NCBI RefSeq assembly: GCF_008035925.1
Contig: NZ_CP036264.1
Coordinates: 2,329,409 to 2,393,408 of the forward strand
Reading direction: 5' to 3'
Origin: Stieleria maiorica
Lineage (GTDB): Bacteria; Planctomycetota; Planctomycetia; Pirellulales; Pirellulaceae
Length of the DNA stretch: 64,000 nt
Shown here: positions 9,364 through 18,364 of the stretch, one piece after another
Numbering within the stretch: position 1 is the first letter of the stretch
Layout: every line of letters starts with the position of its first letter
Notes under the pieces: model-generated
The model's database searches: none
Told to the model about the DNA's origin: nothing
Seen by the model: the letters and a program-made list of their open reading frames with translations, nothing else
Program-made: the position numbers and the translations under genes

Positions 9364-11553
9364 CTACTCCAACGTTCCGAACGGATCATCGTCGATCGTG
9401 TCCGACGCCGGAACTCCGAACGGTGACTCGTCGCCGCCGGAAGGCTCGACACCGAACGGTGACTCATCAATCAGGGGCGACGGGGCGACACCGGTCTCTG
9501 GCACGAAGTACTCGACGCCAGGTTCGGCACTCGTTCGCTGGCGAGCTTCTTGTTCGCGCAGCGCGACGTAGGAACCGGACATCATCCGGTCCTCTTTGCC
9601 TTTCCCCGCCTGGATGATGATCGCCGACTCGCCCAATAGCCCCCGTTCTTTGACGTTGATCGCATTGCACCGCGTCTGGCAGAGCCCACATCCGACACAC
9701 TTGTCGGCCAACACGACCGGTGCTGAATAACCGGTGCCTTCGATCGGAACACCGTTGTCGTCCACTTCGGTGCCGACCCGTTTGAATTCGATCGCATGGT
9801 AGCCGGCCGCATTGCACTCCTGCACACACAGATCGCACTCCTCGGCGCCGGCAAACGGCAGACAGGTCGATTCATTGACGATCGCTAGCCCCATCCGAGC
9901 GACCTTTTTCTCCGCCAATGGCAACGCACGAATCGCTCCGGTCGGACATACCTGACCACAGGCGTTGCAGCTCGATTCGCAACCGGCCCAGTCGGCGTTG
10001 ACCAATGGCGACCACAATCCCTCCAGCCCCTGCTGAAAGCCTTCCGGCTGCAACACGTTGTTGGGACAGGCCTTGAAGCACTCGCCGCAGCGGATGCACA
10101 TCTCCAGAAACTCTTGCTCGGGAACGCTGCCCGGCGGACGCACCGGCAAGAACGCATCGGGGGCGTTCAGATTGGCGCCGAACGTTTTGGTGACCAGTGA
10201 AACACCGGCACCGCCCGCCACCGCCGCCGCGGTGCCGCCGGCCAGGGACAGAAACCCGCGTCGCCCCAAAGCCGTCTCATGGGTCGGGGGATCGTTTTCG
10301 ACCTTCAGTTCAACGACGTTCCAGCGTTCGACAAACTTGATCGCGTGCGTCGGACAGACGCCGCCACAGGATTGACACAGCGTGCAATCGGTGGTCCGCG
10401 TCGTGAAGTCCGGCTTGATGGCGTCAAAGGGACAGATCTCGACACACTTGTTGCAGTTGATGCAGGATGATTCGACCTTCCGCTCGGTGATGCGAAACAG
10501 GTTGCCCAGCGAAAACACCGCTCCGCTGGGGCACACATACTTGCACCAGAATCGCGGCCGCAAGAACCCTAGACTCAGCACGCCGACGAACATTGCGATC
10601 GACAACAGGTGTCCGGCGTTCATTGCGGGGACCAAGTGCCAGCCACGCATCATCCCCGATTGAATCGGATCCAACAGGAACAACATCCCCCGCGTGATCA
10701 CCGGTATTGCCGAAAAGAAACCCGACACCAACACGCCAAGCACGGAACACAGCAGTGTTCCGGCCAACAGATAGTATTTGATGTGAACCCACCAGCCGTC
10801 GCCGGTAACGCGAAACCGCGTGACCCGCTTGCCGACCGCCCAATCGAATAAATCGATCGTCGTGCCCAACGGACACAGATAGCCGCAAAAGCCGCGCGGG
10901 ATCAGGACACAGACGACCAGGATCGCCGCCGCGGAGACCAACGACCAAACCCAGCTACGCGATGCGATCGCGGTCGACAGACTGACCAGCGGGTCGATCA
11001 TCAGAAACGACTCGGCCGGGATGACTTCCTTGGCAGCCAGGTTGTCGCTGTAATGTGATGGCCACTGGCCGGCGTCCAGTGACTCGGCCGGCTGCGCGTC
11101 ATACGGCCAACAAACGTAGAAAAACAGCACGGCAAAGGTGACCAGGCAGATCGATTGGACGATCCGCCGGACCGGGGATGCCAGCCAGGACAGGCCGAAC
11201 CGCCGCAGCATTTTACGCAATACCCCGCGTTGCTTGGACATCCGGTCCGATTGCAACCCATCGGGCACCAGGCGACGAAGCAATCGTCCGGTCAGCGAAT
11301 GTGATGCGTATTGATGGGGTTTCAGCCGCCGCAGGGCCGGGGAGAACCAATCCAAGCGAATGAGTGCGGCGTTCCCGCGATCGAAACTGGTCAAAAAAAC
11401 CAACACGGCGGCGGCCAGCACGACGGCGGCGACCGTGATCATCAGCGCCGACGAAACGCCGAAGCGTGAGGCGATGGAGTCGTCTTGAGCGGCTGTGAGG
11501 ATCGCCGCCGCAGCCAACAGGGCGACCGCCAACGAAAGGCCACGTCGTTTCAT
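9364..11553 (-). CDS. membrane polyferredoxin: NapH-like plus NapG-like fusion
   Basis: The protein has 729 residues. The N-terminal half has about six membrane helices, two cysteine motifs of the NapH/NosR/CcoG type (GFCGYLCPLG near 225; FWCKYVCPSG), then two 4Fe-4S ferredoxin motifs near 363-400. Around residue 428 there is a second twin-arginine-like start (GRRGFLSLAGG) and hydrophobic segment. This is followed by four more 4Fe-4S motifs near 484, 523, 569 and 619, as in NapG/MauM. It therefore looks like NapH and NapG joined head to tail. Expected role: moving electrons from the quinone pool or an FMN partner across the membrane to a periplasmic acceptor. The tail has repeated DESPFGV units. 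It overlaps the upstream FMN-binding gene by 4 bases. Confidence 0.85.
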   Translation of the reverse strand: MKRRGLSLAVALLAAAAILTAAQDDSIASRFGVSSALMITVAAVVLAAAVLVFLTSFDRGNAALIRLDWFSPALRRLKPHQYASHSLTGRLLRRLVPDGLQSDRMSKQRGVLRKMLRRFGLSWLASPVRRIVQSICLVTFAVLFFYVCWPYDAQPAESLDAGQWPSHYSDNLAAKEVIPAESFLMIDPLVSLSTAIASRSWVWSLVSAAAILVVCVLIPRGFCGYLCPLGTTIDLFDWAVGKRVTRFRVTGDGWWVHIKYYLLAGTLLCSVLGVLVSGFFSAIPVITRGMLFLLDPIQSGMMRGWHLVPAMNAGHLLSIAMFVGVLSLGFLRPRFWCKYVCPSGAVFSLGNLFRITERKVESSCINCNKCVEICPFDAIKPDFTTRTTDCTLCQSCGGVCPTHAIKFVERWNVVELKVENDPPTHETALGRRGFLSLAGGTAAAVAGGAGVSLVTKTFGANLNAPDAFLPVRPPGSVPEQEFLEMCIRCGECFKACPNNVLQPEGFQQGLEGLWSPLVNADWAGCESSCNACGQVCPTGAIRALPLAEKKVARMGLAIVNESTCLPFAGAEECDLCVQECNAAGYHAIEFKRVGTEVDDNGVPIEGTGYSAPVVLADKCVGCGLCQTRCNAINVKERGLLGESAIIIQAGKGKEDRMMSGSYVALREQEARQRTSAEPGVEYFVPETGVAPSPLIDESPFGVEPSGGDESPFGVPASDTIDDDPFGTLE

Positions 11554-12833
11554 CGCGTTCCCTGTGCCAACGCCTTGGCGGTCGCGTTGACGATGGCCTG
11601 GGATGTGATCGTCGCACTGCTGGTGCCATCGATGCCTTGGACACTTTGCCGCTCAATCAGTTGTGCCGGCGTGTCTGTAAGCGAGGAGTAGAATTGTTTT
11701 TCCTTGTGGTCGACCACCTTGACGCTTTGAAGTCGCCCCGATGCGACGTTGACCTCGACCGTCAGCTTGCCGTTGTACCCCGTGCTGCTATCGCGATACG
11801 TCCCATCAGCGACACGACTCAAGTCCGCCTGCTCATACAACCGGATCGTATTAATACTCTCCTGGGCGCGAGCCTTGAATCGATTCTCGTACTCCTCATT
11901 CCGCCACTGCTTGGAATTCAGGACACGCTGGTAGTAATCGATCGCCTCGTCATAGCGCCCGGCTTGTCGCAGCGCGTCGGCGGCCAAGACGTTCGCTTGG
12001 TAGTCGTTTCCGGAGTTGACAAAGGCCTTCGTCAAACTGAGCGCGCGGTCGATTTCGCCCATGTCCCCATACAATTTGATCGCACCGAGGTTCAGACGTC
12101 GGCTGCGGAGCATCTGCAAGGCCATGCCGCGGTTGCCCAACCGCCAATAACATTCGGCCAACCAGATCCCATCGTTGGTGTCGACCGACGCTTTGCCCTG
12201 TTGGAACCAGAATGCCGCTCGCGGGTAATCTTGAAGCAGCCGGAAGTAGGCCGCACCGAGTGCCCTCATGTCGCGCTGCAGTCGCTCGCGGTCGTCTTTG
12301 TGCAGCGAAACGCAATGGTGAATCAATTTGATCCCCGAGTGCCAGCGTCCGGGGTTTTCGTTGATCACCGACCAGATGTACTGGCCCATGTTCTTGTGAG
12401 CCTGCCAGGGTCCCTTGGGCGGTTTGATGGGCCAGGACAGATCGAGCGTGTTGGGATAGTCCAGCGGCGTGGATTCGAACCAATCCGGCGGCGTCTTGCC
12501 GGCCGCCTCGATCAACGCCAACACCTCCGCCTTGGAACGGGTCACGGTCCCTGTCGTGCCGTTGTCTTCGTCCGCCGATGCAGACGCACTCGATTTCGGC
12601 GTCAGGACGAACCATTTGCCCTGGTAAAGGACCCGGTGGACCTCGTCAAACTGATAGACAGTTTTCGTCGATGAAGAGCCAGCCTGGGGTGAAAAATCAA
12701 ACTCCTTTTCGGCTTTGCGGATCGACGTGATTGTCCCGTCAACCTTCTTCCCGTCGGCAAATTCGATCACATCAGCCGCCGCCGAGATGTTTCCCGCAAG
12801 CAGCGTCATTAACAGCACCAAATACTTCATCAC
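11550..12833 (-). CDS. secreted FMN-binding domain protein with TPR-like region
   Basis: The protein has 427 residues. A signal peptide (about residues 1-20, ending ISAAA) sends it to the periplasm. The middle (about 150-330) is helical with TPR-like spacing. The C-terminal ~80 residues form an FMN_bind domain with the sequence GTSSATITS, which corresponds to the motif where NqrC/RnfG/NosR attach FMN covalently through a Thr. It is co-translated (ATGA overlap) with the polyferredoxin. In NosR the FMN domain and polyferredoxin are one protein; here they appear as two adjacent genes. Partner reductase unknown. Confidence 0.82.
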   Translation of the reverse strand: MMKYLVLLMTLLAGNISAAADVIEFADGKKVDGTITSIRKAEKEFDFSPQAGSSSTKTVYQFDEVHRVLYQGKWFVLTPKSSASASADEDNGTTGTVTRSKAEVLALIEAAGKTPPDWFESTPLDYPNTLDLSWPIKPPKGPWQAHKNMGQYIWSVINENPGRWHSGIKLIHHCVSLHKDDRERLQRDMRALGAAYFRLLQDYPRAAFWFQQGKASVDTNDGIWLAECYWRLGNRGMALQMLRSRRLNLGAIKLYGDMGEIDRALSLTKAFVNSGNDYQANVLAADALRQAGRYDEAIDYYQRVLNSKQWRNEEYENRFKARAQESINTIRLYEQADLSRVADGTYRDSSTGYNGKLTVEVNVASGRLQSVKVVDHKEKQFYSSLTDTPAQLIERQSVQGIDGTSSATITSQAIVNATAKALAQGTR

Positions 12834-13161
12834 GTCTTCCAGCTTTCGTTCTGCGCCAGACCGGTCATTTCGAATTGCCCCAGGATACTAAATCACGCAC
12901 TCGTTCGCGCGGACAATCGAAAAGTTCGCTCTGGGGAGAGGCGAAAATGCGTTTCAGCGACGTTCTCCCGCCCCCCTTCGGTCCCTCGGACGCGAAGCGA
13001 CAGGCTGGTCGATCATCGACCAGACCGGGTGGTGATTGATCGGGCCTCAGCTTGCCGAAAGACCGAAGTGTTTCGTCGGCGGATTCTCGCCATGTTCGGA
13101 CGGATCGATTTCAAGTTCCACACAACGTTTCATGCGTTGATGTGTCATTCGTTCGTCCCGC
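12834..13161. other. intergenic stretch between divergent units
   Basis: This stretch separates the minus-strand FMN-binding gene from the sigma-54 promoter at 13162. It must hold the promoter of the FMN-binding/polyferredoxin operon. Reading frames here are short, lack a plausible start or family resemblance, and I see no gene. Confidence 0.4.
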
Positions 13162-13177
13162 TTGGCATACCGATTGC
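13162..13177 (+). promoter_or_regulatory. sigma-54 (RpoN) -24/-12 promoter
   Basis: The sequence TTGGCATACCGATTGC matches the TGGCAC-N5-TTGC consensus. GG at 13164-13165 and GC at 13176-13177 are separated by exactly 10 bases. The predicted transcript start is near 13189, about 120 bases before the ATG at 13308. It would need an enhancer-binding activator encoded elsewhere. Confidence 0.7.
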
Positions 13178-13307
13178 GTCGGCTGACCGGTAACAAGATT
13201 CCGTGGATTCTGCCTGAGGATCTGCGGGCAATCACATCGAACCGTTGTCGCTGTCTTGGGACGAGCGGCCTGGGTTCGATGGAGTTCCTTTCTCTACTCG
13301 ATGACAC

Positions 13308-13667
13308 ATGAACGATACAAATCCGCAAATCGAAGAACAGCTCGACAAACTCGCTTCGATCTGTTGCGAGCAACTTAAAGGTGATTCACCACGAACATTG
13401 CCCGAGGACTCAACCGTCGATGATCTGTTGAGGGCACTACTGATGAGCGGCTATGCTCGTCGCAGCGACAAGACGCTGCAGGTCGACATCGAACACCGCG
13501 TCAAGGATCTGTGTCGAGACCCCGCGATGCATCGCGGAGGGGCGCTTTCGAGCATGACGGAGCAACTGCAATCCAAGTTTGACGAACTGAAAAGCTGGGA
13601 GTCGCGGCAGCCCGATGACAAGTCGCCGCCCAAAGCGGCCAACATCAGCTCCGCGGGCAATGCCTGA
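13308..13667 (+). CDS. small hypothetical cytoplasmic protein
   Basis: The protein has 119 residues, soluble and charged, with no signal peptide or membrane segment. It looks helical (EEQLDKLASI, LQSKFDELKSW), with a low-complexity C-terminal tail. I do not recognise a family. It is the first gene after the 13162 sigma-54 promoter, and its end overlaps the start of the AI-2E-type permease by 8 bases, so it is co-expressed with it. It could be a small regulator or accessory protein; no direct evidence. Confidence 0.6.
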   Translation: MNDTNPQIEEQLDKLASICCEQLKGDSPRTLPEDSTVDDLLRALLMSGYARRSDKTLQVDIEHRVKDLCRDPAMHRGGALSSMTEQLQSKFDELKSWESRQPDDKSPPKAANISSAGNA

Positions 13668-14748
13668 TCGTTATCAGTTTGCGTTCTGGGTCCTTGTCGG
13701 ATCAACAGCATTTGTTGGGATGCTGTTCTTCCGCGTGGTTCAGCCGTTCATCCTGGCGATCTTTATTGCGCTGGTGCTGACGGTGTTGTTCGCTCCGTTG
13801 CACCAGTGGTTGACCGATCGCATTGCCGGCCATGATCGGATCGCGGCCGGATTGACGGCGGTGCTGGTCACGGTTGCCGTCCTGCTGCCGATCTGTGTCA
13901 CGCTAATCATGGCCGGCACCCAGGTCATGCGAACCGGGGCAGAGATCGCCGACCGATTCGAAGTGTCCTCTGGGGCGGAGCCCGAGGCCGCGATTGATCT
14001 TGTCCAGGAAACCCGCGTCGGCAGCGTGATCGACGAACTAAGGAGCCGGCTGCCGAAGGAGCAACGCGATCAAGTGCGCCGAGCATTCTCACGCATCGTC
14101 GACGGTGTCACGGCAGAACTGTATACGAAAACACGCGGCCTGCTTTCCGACGTTTTTGCCTTCGGCGTCAGCTTTGGCGTCATGATGCTCTCCCTTTACT
14201 ACTTTCTTGCTGATCGCGATGTGTTTCTGCGTGAACTGCACCGGATGCTGCCGCTGGAAAACCGGGAAGAGGAGCGATTGACCGATCGTTTTCAATCGGT
14301 CTGCCGTGGCGTCGTGGCCGGAACGATCGTCGCCGGCCTTGCCCAAGCAACTCTGGCAGGCATCGCATTCGCGGTCCTAGGGGTTCCCAACGCCTGGCTG
14401 CTGATCGTGCTGACGATGTTCTCCTCGTTCATCCCGTTTTTCGGATCAGCCATCGTCTGGGTTTCGGTCGCTTCGTGGCTGCTATTGGACGGACGCTACG
14501 GGGCTGGAATTGGTTTGCTGATCTACGGGGCCGCGATCATTTCGACCGCGGACAATTTGGTTCGCGCGTACGTGATCGGAAACCAAGCCAAACTGCACCC
14601 ATTGATCGCATTGGTGACCGTGCTGGGCGCCCTCAAGCTGATGGGCCTGTGGGGCATCTTCGTCGGTCCGATGATTGCCGCGTTCTTCTACGCGCTGTTG
14701 AACATCGCTCGGGACCGGGTTGCCAGTCACGGTCAAGTCGCCAGCTAG
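13660..14748 (+). CDS. AI-2E family transporter (permease)
   Basis: The protein has about 362 residues from ATG 13660 (an in-frame start at 13615 would add 15 unconvincing residues). It has the AI-2E/PerM pattern: two N-terminal helices, a soluble middle segment (about 90-150), then a block of five to six helices including VVAGTIVAGLAQATLAGI and a SSFIPFFGSAIVW stretch typical of the family. The family includes exporters of small molecules and Na+/H+ exchangers; the substrate here is unknown. It follows the 119-residue gene with overlap and precedes a second sigma-54 promoter. Confidence 0.85.
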   Translation: MPDRYQFAFWVLVGSTAFVGMLFFRVVQPFILAIFIALVLTVLFAPLHQWLTDRIAGHDRIAAGLTAVLVTVAVLLPICVTLIMAGTQVMRTGAEIADRFEVSSGAEPEAAIDLVQETRVGSVIDELRSRLPKEQRDQVRRAFSRIVDGVTAELYTKTRGLLSDVFAFGVSFGVMMLSLYYFLADRDVFLRELHRMLPLENREEERLTDRFQSVCRGVVAGTIVAGLAQATLAGIAFAVLGVPNAWLLIVLTMFSSFIPFFGSAIVWVSVASWLLLDGRYGAGIGLLIYGAAIISTADNLVRAYVIGNQAKLHPLIALVTVLGALKLMGLWGIFVGPMIAAFFYALLNIARDRVASHGQVAS

Positions 14749-14788
14749 TCCTCTTCAGTTTCCAACAATCGCTTGACACCGTCGACCA

Positions 14789-14804
14789 TTGGCATGTGCT
14801 TTGC
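14789..14804 (+). promoter_or_regulatory. sigma-54 (RpoN) -24/-12 promoter
   Basis: The sequence TTGGCATGTGCTTTGC fits TGGCAC-N5-TTGC, with GG (14791-14792) and GC (14803-14804) separated by exactly 10 bases. It lies in the 105-base gap after the permease gene. The predicted start of transcription is about 40 bases before the epimerase ATG at 14854. Confidence 0.7.
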
Positions 14805-14853
14805 GGACTGGGAAACGGGGAAGGTGACACATTCCTCATTATTGGAGTCATTC

Positions 14854-15918
14854 ATGTCTACACCACGTCCTGTCGTCATCGTGACCGGAAGCTCGGGATT
14901 GCTCGGCCGGCCGGTGTGCAACGAATTGGCCGATCGCGGCTACGAAGTGTTCGGGTTTGATCGCGTCGGGTTGCCCGAGCCGCCGAAGAACCGTGCACAC
15001 GTTCATGATGTCGAATGTGACATCACCCGCTATGACAATGTCCGTGGTGCGGTTGCAGAGGTGCGTCGTCGCGCCGGAGAAAAGCTCGCCAGTGTCGTTC
15101 ACCTGGCGGCCTACTACGATTTCTCCGGCGAGGACAGTGATGCGTACGACGAAGTCACGGTCAACGGAACCGACCGGTTGCTCAACGCGCTGTCGGAGTT
15201 TGATCTCGGTCAATTCATCTTCGCCAGTACGATGTTGGTGCATCAACCTTGCGAGCCCGGGCGGCACATCTCGGAAGACGATCCGCTGTTGGCGAAGTGG
15301 CCTTATCCGAAAAGCAAGATCGAAACCGAGCGTCTGATCCGCGAGGGGCATCCCGACGTGCGTTCTGTGTTCTTGCGGATCGCGGGCGTCTACACCGACA
15401 ACGGGCGTCAACCGACAATCGTCCAGCAGATCAAACGGATCTACGAAAAGGATTTGCAAAGTCACTTTTTCCCGGGCGATACGTCAACCGGACAGTCGGC
15501 CGTGCACCTGGACGATGCGGTCAGCGCGATCGTCGCCACCGTACAGCACCGTGAACGCATCAACGCAAAAACGGCCATCTTAATCGGCGAGCCCGACCCA
15601 CCCTCCTACGAAACGCTGCAAGAGGCCATCGGTCAGCGGATCCACGGAAAGGATTGGACAACGCTTTGTGTGCCGAAGCCGCTCGCAAAGGTCGGTGCCG
15701 CTGTCACCAACACGCTCTCTTCCGGCGAAGCGTTTATCAAACCGTTCATGGTGCCGATGGCCGACGACCATTACGCTCTCGATATCTCTCGGGCTAAAGC
15801 GTTGATCGATTGGGAACCAAAGTATCGTCTGATTGATCAGTTGCCGATCATCATCGACCGGTTAAAGCAAAACCCTGATCAATGGTATCGCAATAACGGC
15901 TTGCAGGGTGAAATGTGA
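14854..15918 (+). CDS. NAD-dependent epimerase/dehydratase (extended SDR)
   Basis: The protein has 354 residues. The Rossmann fold starts at the N-terminus with TGSSGLLG (11-18). The catalytic Tyr-Lys pair is YPKSK (Y151, K155), preceded by ASTMLVH (124-130), where the family Ser/Thr sits. Such enzymes modify nucleotide sugars or related polyols in the cytoplasm; the substrate cannot be assigned. The start at 14854 is chosen because GGAG lies 6 bases upstream and the Rossmann strand begins right after it; the frame is open to 14773. It is the first gene after the 14789 sigma-54 promoter and overlaps the next gene by 4 bases. Confidence 0.85.
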   Translation: MSTPRPVVIVTGSSGLLGRPVCNELADRGYEVFGFDRVGLPEPPKNRAHVHDVECDITRYDNVRGAVAEVRRRAGEKLASVVHLAAYYDFSGEDSDAYDEVTVNGTDRLLNALSEFDLGQFIFASTMLVHQPCEPGRHISEDDPLLAKWPYPKSKIETERLIREGHPDVRSVFLRIAGVYTDNGRQPTIVQQIKRIYEKDLQSHFFPGDTSTGQSAVHLDDAVSAIVATVQHRERINAKTAILIGEPDPPSYETLQEAIGQRIHGKDWTTLCVPKPLAKVGAAVTNTLSSGEAFIKPFMVPMADDHYALDISRAKALIDWEPKYRLIDQLPIIIDRLKQNPDQWYRNNGLQGEM

Positions 15919-16550
15919 TGTCAAATGCAGTGATGCCGGTCGATGAACTGAATCGCAACGTCCCGCCCTACGACCATAACCCCTCGGCGTGGTCGCAACG
16001 CATTCCGATTTGCATCCTCGCCTTCGTCGCCGCAGCCATCTCCACTCACCTGTCACTATTTCAGTGGGGGCTGATCGAATCGGCATGGGATCCTGTCTTC
16101 GGCGACGGCACCGGCAAGGTGCTCAAGTCCCCTACCGCGCAGCGAATGTACGGGATCCTCGGCATTCATGATGCCGCCTTGGGTGTGTTGGCATATCTGG
16201 GGGATGCGATTCTGGGCCTGGCCGGGTCGACGCGTCGGTGGCAGTATCGGCCCTGGATGGTGGTCTTGTTCGGAATCGATGTGATTCCGTTGGGAATTGT
16301 CAGTGTCGTGTTGGTCTTGATCCAAGCCTTTATCGTCGGGTCGTGGTGTTTTCTGTGTTTGGTCACGGCGGCGATTTCGTTGATTTTGGTTTACTGGGCT
16401 TGGGACGAAGTCCGCGTTTCGCTGACCTACTTGTGGATCGTCTGGAAACAGAACCGTGACCGGCGGATCTTGTGGGAAGCCTTTTGGGGTTACCGCAGCG
16501 CTCCGCTGGACCACGCCGCCGAAACGTTACTTTCCCGGAGTGCAAACTGA
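15915..16550 (+). CDS. vitamin K epoxide reductase (VKOR)-like membrane protein
   Basis: The protein has 211 residues and four predicted membrane helices. The CxxC redox motif is in GSWCFLCL (C145, C148) near the last helix, as in VKOR family proteins that feed electrons from periplasmic disulfide formation to quinones. The pair of loop cysteines normally found between helices 1 and 2 is absent: the only other cysteine is C33, inside helix 1. It overlaps the epimerase by 4 bases (ATGA) and the next gene by 1 base (TGATG), so the three are one operon. Possible role: disulfide or quinone redox at the membrane during stress; partner unknown. Confidence 0.75.
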   Translation: MMSNAVMPVDELNRNVPPYDHNPSAWSQRIPICILAFVAAAISTHLSLFQWGLIESAWDPVFGDGTGKVLKSPTAQRMYGILGIHDAALGVLAYLGDAILGLAGSTRRWQYRPWMVVLFGIDVIPLGIVSVVLVLIQAFIVGSWCFLCLVTAAISLILVYWAWDEVRVSLTYLWIVWKQNRDRRILWEAFWGYRSAPLDHAAETLLSRSAN

Positions 16551-16900
16551 TGTGGGGACGTGTCGTCGAAATCATGACCGCGGTTTGGCTTGCCGCCAGC
16601 CCCTTTATCTTTGACGCGGCGTCCGACGGCATCGTGCTGTGGTCGGACCTTGGCGTGGCGCTGTTGATTTGGGTCCTGTCGGGGTTGTCCTATTGGCCAC
16701 CGACACGCCGGGCGCACTTGTTGATCCTGGTCGTCGCGGTGGGATTGGTCCTCTGGGGGCGATTGGCCGTACTGCCGCCGACGCCCGTGCATCAAAACCA
16801 CATCGTGGTCGGGCTGTTCCTGCTGATGATCGCCGTGATCCCCAACAACGCGTCGCAACCACCATCAGGGTGGATGGAGCATCGGGCTGAAGTGCAATAG
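16550..16900 (+). CDS. small four-helix membrane protein, SPW-like
   Basis: The protein has 116 residues, nearly all hydrophobic, with four predicted helices. The AVWLAASPFIF segment resembles the SPW motif of SPW-repeat membrane proteins. The ATG shares its A with the stop of the VKOR-like gene (TGATG), which fixes the start. It is last in the epimerase-VKOR operon. The function is unknown; SPW proteins are commonly found with envelope stress genes, so a membrane role is likely. Confidence 0.65.
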   Translation: MWGRVVEIMTAVWLAASPFIFDAASDGIVLWSDLGVALLIWVLSGLSYWPPTRRAHLLILVVAVGLVLWGRLAVLPPTPVHQNHIVVGLFLLMIAVIPNNASQPPSGWMEHRAEVQ

Positions 16901-16955
16901 AGGCGCTGTATTGGCCGCGATTGGACGATGGCCTTGATGCGAACCGGCGGACCGT

Positions 16956-16972
16956 TTGGCGCGCCGATTGCA
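16956..16972 (+). promoter_or_regulatory. sigma-54 (RpoN) -24/-12 promoter
   Basis: The sequence TTGGCGCGCCGATTGCA fits TGGCAC-N5-TTGCA. GG (16958-16959) and GC (16970-16971) are separated by exactly 10 bases. It is the closest match to consensus of the three in this region. The predicted transcript start lies about 80 bases before the ATG at 17061. Confidence 0.75.
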
Positions 16973-17060
16973 ACGCTGTCAATCCAACATGGCATGCCGC
17001 TTCTTCGAATCGTTTCACGGTTTGCCGACATCAGCCCCTCTTCAATCCATCACAAGTCCA

Positions 17061-18287
17061 ATGACAATCCCGCGTTCACTTCTACTCTCCATCGGCAGCC
17101 TAAGTTTGGCGATGGCAGTCACCGTCACGACTCGAGCCGCCGAACCCCGACAGGCAAACGATGCCGTTCCTGACGGGACGGTCAATGAAATCAGCGACTG
17201 GGCGTTAGCCGGATTGGTTTGGAGTGATGCCAGTCTTGCCAACAAGCTTGCGGCCGAGGCAGCCAAACGCAGTGATTCTCCCGACGACGTGCAACGCTAT
17301 CGGTCGATCGCCGATCAGTCGGCGCGGATCATCAACGAGCTGGAAGCGTTCGGATGGAAACAGGTCAAGCGTTCCAACGGTAAAACGGCAAACTCTGCGG
17401 CAGGGGATGCATTACCAACACCCGAGGCGGTCGGTGCCGCGGTGGCCGATTCGCTCGGACGCCCTGCCAGCGATTCAGAGACGCCTTCCTCGCAACGTGA
17501 TCAGCAGGCGAAACGGGAAACGCCTGCCCGTGATCCGCGTCTGAAGCGTTTTGACACCGAGTCACCCGCTGGCGCCGACGATCCAGGGCTCGACGATGAA
17601 CGCACCGGCGACGAAGCCCGATTGGACATCGACCAGTATCGCGTGGACGATTACATCGATGAAACCGCGACAGAGGCGCGGAATCGTGCCGATGCAGTCG
17701 AAGACGGAGTGGAGGCTGCGATCGCTGCGGCCGCCGGGCGTCGCGCAGTCAGCGGTCCAGTCGCCGGCTATATCAGCGAACGCGAGGTCCAGACCCGATC
17801 TGCGACCATGCCATATTCCAAGGACTCCATTTACGACCGCGACGACTACGACCCGGATGCCGACTATGACGTGAATAACCCGGCCGGTACTAAATTTACG
17901 AATCGTGAAAGTGTCGATCTGAGCGATGGTGACGACGAGATTGACCTGAACGATCCGGCGCGAGTCATCGACGGCGAGGACGAACTCATTGCAGCGATGC
18001 AACGTGAGTCGGGCGACCAAGCCGAATCGACGACGAGTCGGCGTCAAGCACGCACCGTGGACATGCGGCGTTACACCACCGGGAAGGCTCCGCATCAGCA
18101 TGACGCCAACTGGGTGCAGTTTCACATCAACGTCAACCAGGCGATTTGGTCCGAGCACACCACGCGAGACAATCTGTATCAACGGGCCGATGAAGCGTTT
18201 TCGAAATTGAAAATTGACGCTGCAGCTGCCGCCGATGCGAGCAGCAACCCGGAGCTCGTCAAGGTGCTTCAATCGATCGCCGACTAA
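17061..18287 (+). CDS. secreted acidic protein of unknown function
   Basis: The protein has 408 residues. The start at 17061 gives a good signal peptide (about 1-27, ending TRAAE); the longer frame from 16956 would run through the sigma-54 promoter. After export it has a helical N-terminal region (about 35-95), then a long Asp/Glu-rich, low-complexity middle (about 130-320), then a compact C-terminal part with conserved-looking WVQFHINVNQAIW and a helical end. No family is recognised. The high negative charge suggests ion binding or an extended periplasmic protein. It is the first gene after the 16956 sigma-54 promoter. Confidence 0.65.
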   Translation: MTIPRSLLLSIGSLSLAMAVTVTTRAAEPRQANDAVPDGTVNEISDWALAGLVWSDASLANKLAAEAAKRSDSPDDVQRYRSIADQSARIINELEAFGWKQVKRSNGKTANSAAGDALPTPEAVGAAVADSLGRPASDSETPSSQRDQQAKRETPARDPRLKRFDTESPAGADDPGLDDERTGDEARLDIDQYRVDDYIDETATEARNRADAVEDGVEAAIAAAAGRRAVSGPVAGYISEREVQTRSATMPYSKDSIYDRDDYDPDADYDVNNPAGTKFTNRESVDLSDGDDEIDLNDPARVIDGEDELIAAMQRESGDQAESTTSRRQARTVDMRRYTTGKAPHQHDANWVQFHINVNQAIWSEHTTRDNLYQRADEAFSKLKIDAAAAADASSNPELVKVLQSIAD

Positions 18288-18364
18288 TTCGCGTCGAACC
18301 ACTTGTTCGGTAGGAGCCACGTTCACGGTTCCACCGACTGCCCCCAACTCCCGGAGAGAAAACC

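Noticed and set aside
13047-13373. Minus-strand frame of 108 codons before the permease operon
   Set aside because: It covers the sigma-54 promoter and the start of the 119-residue gene, and its sequence has no gene-like features.
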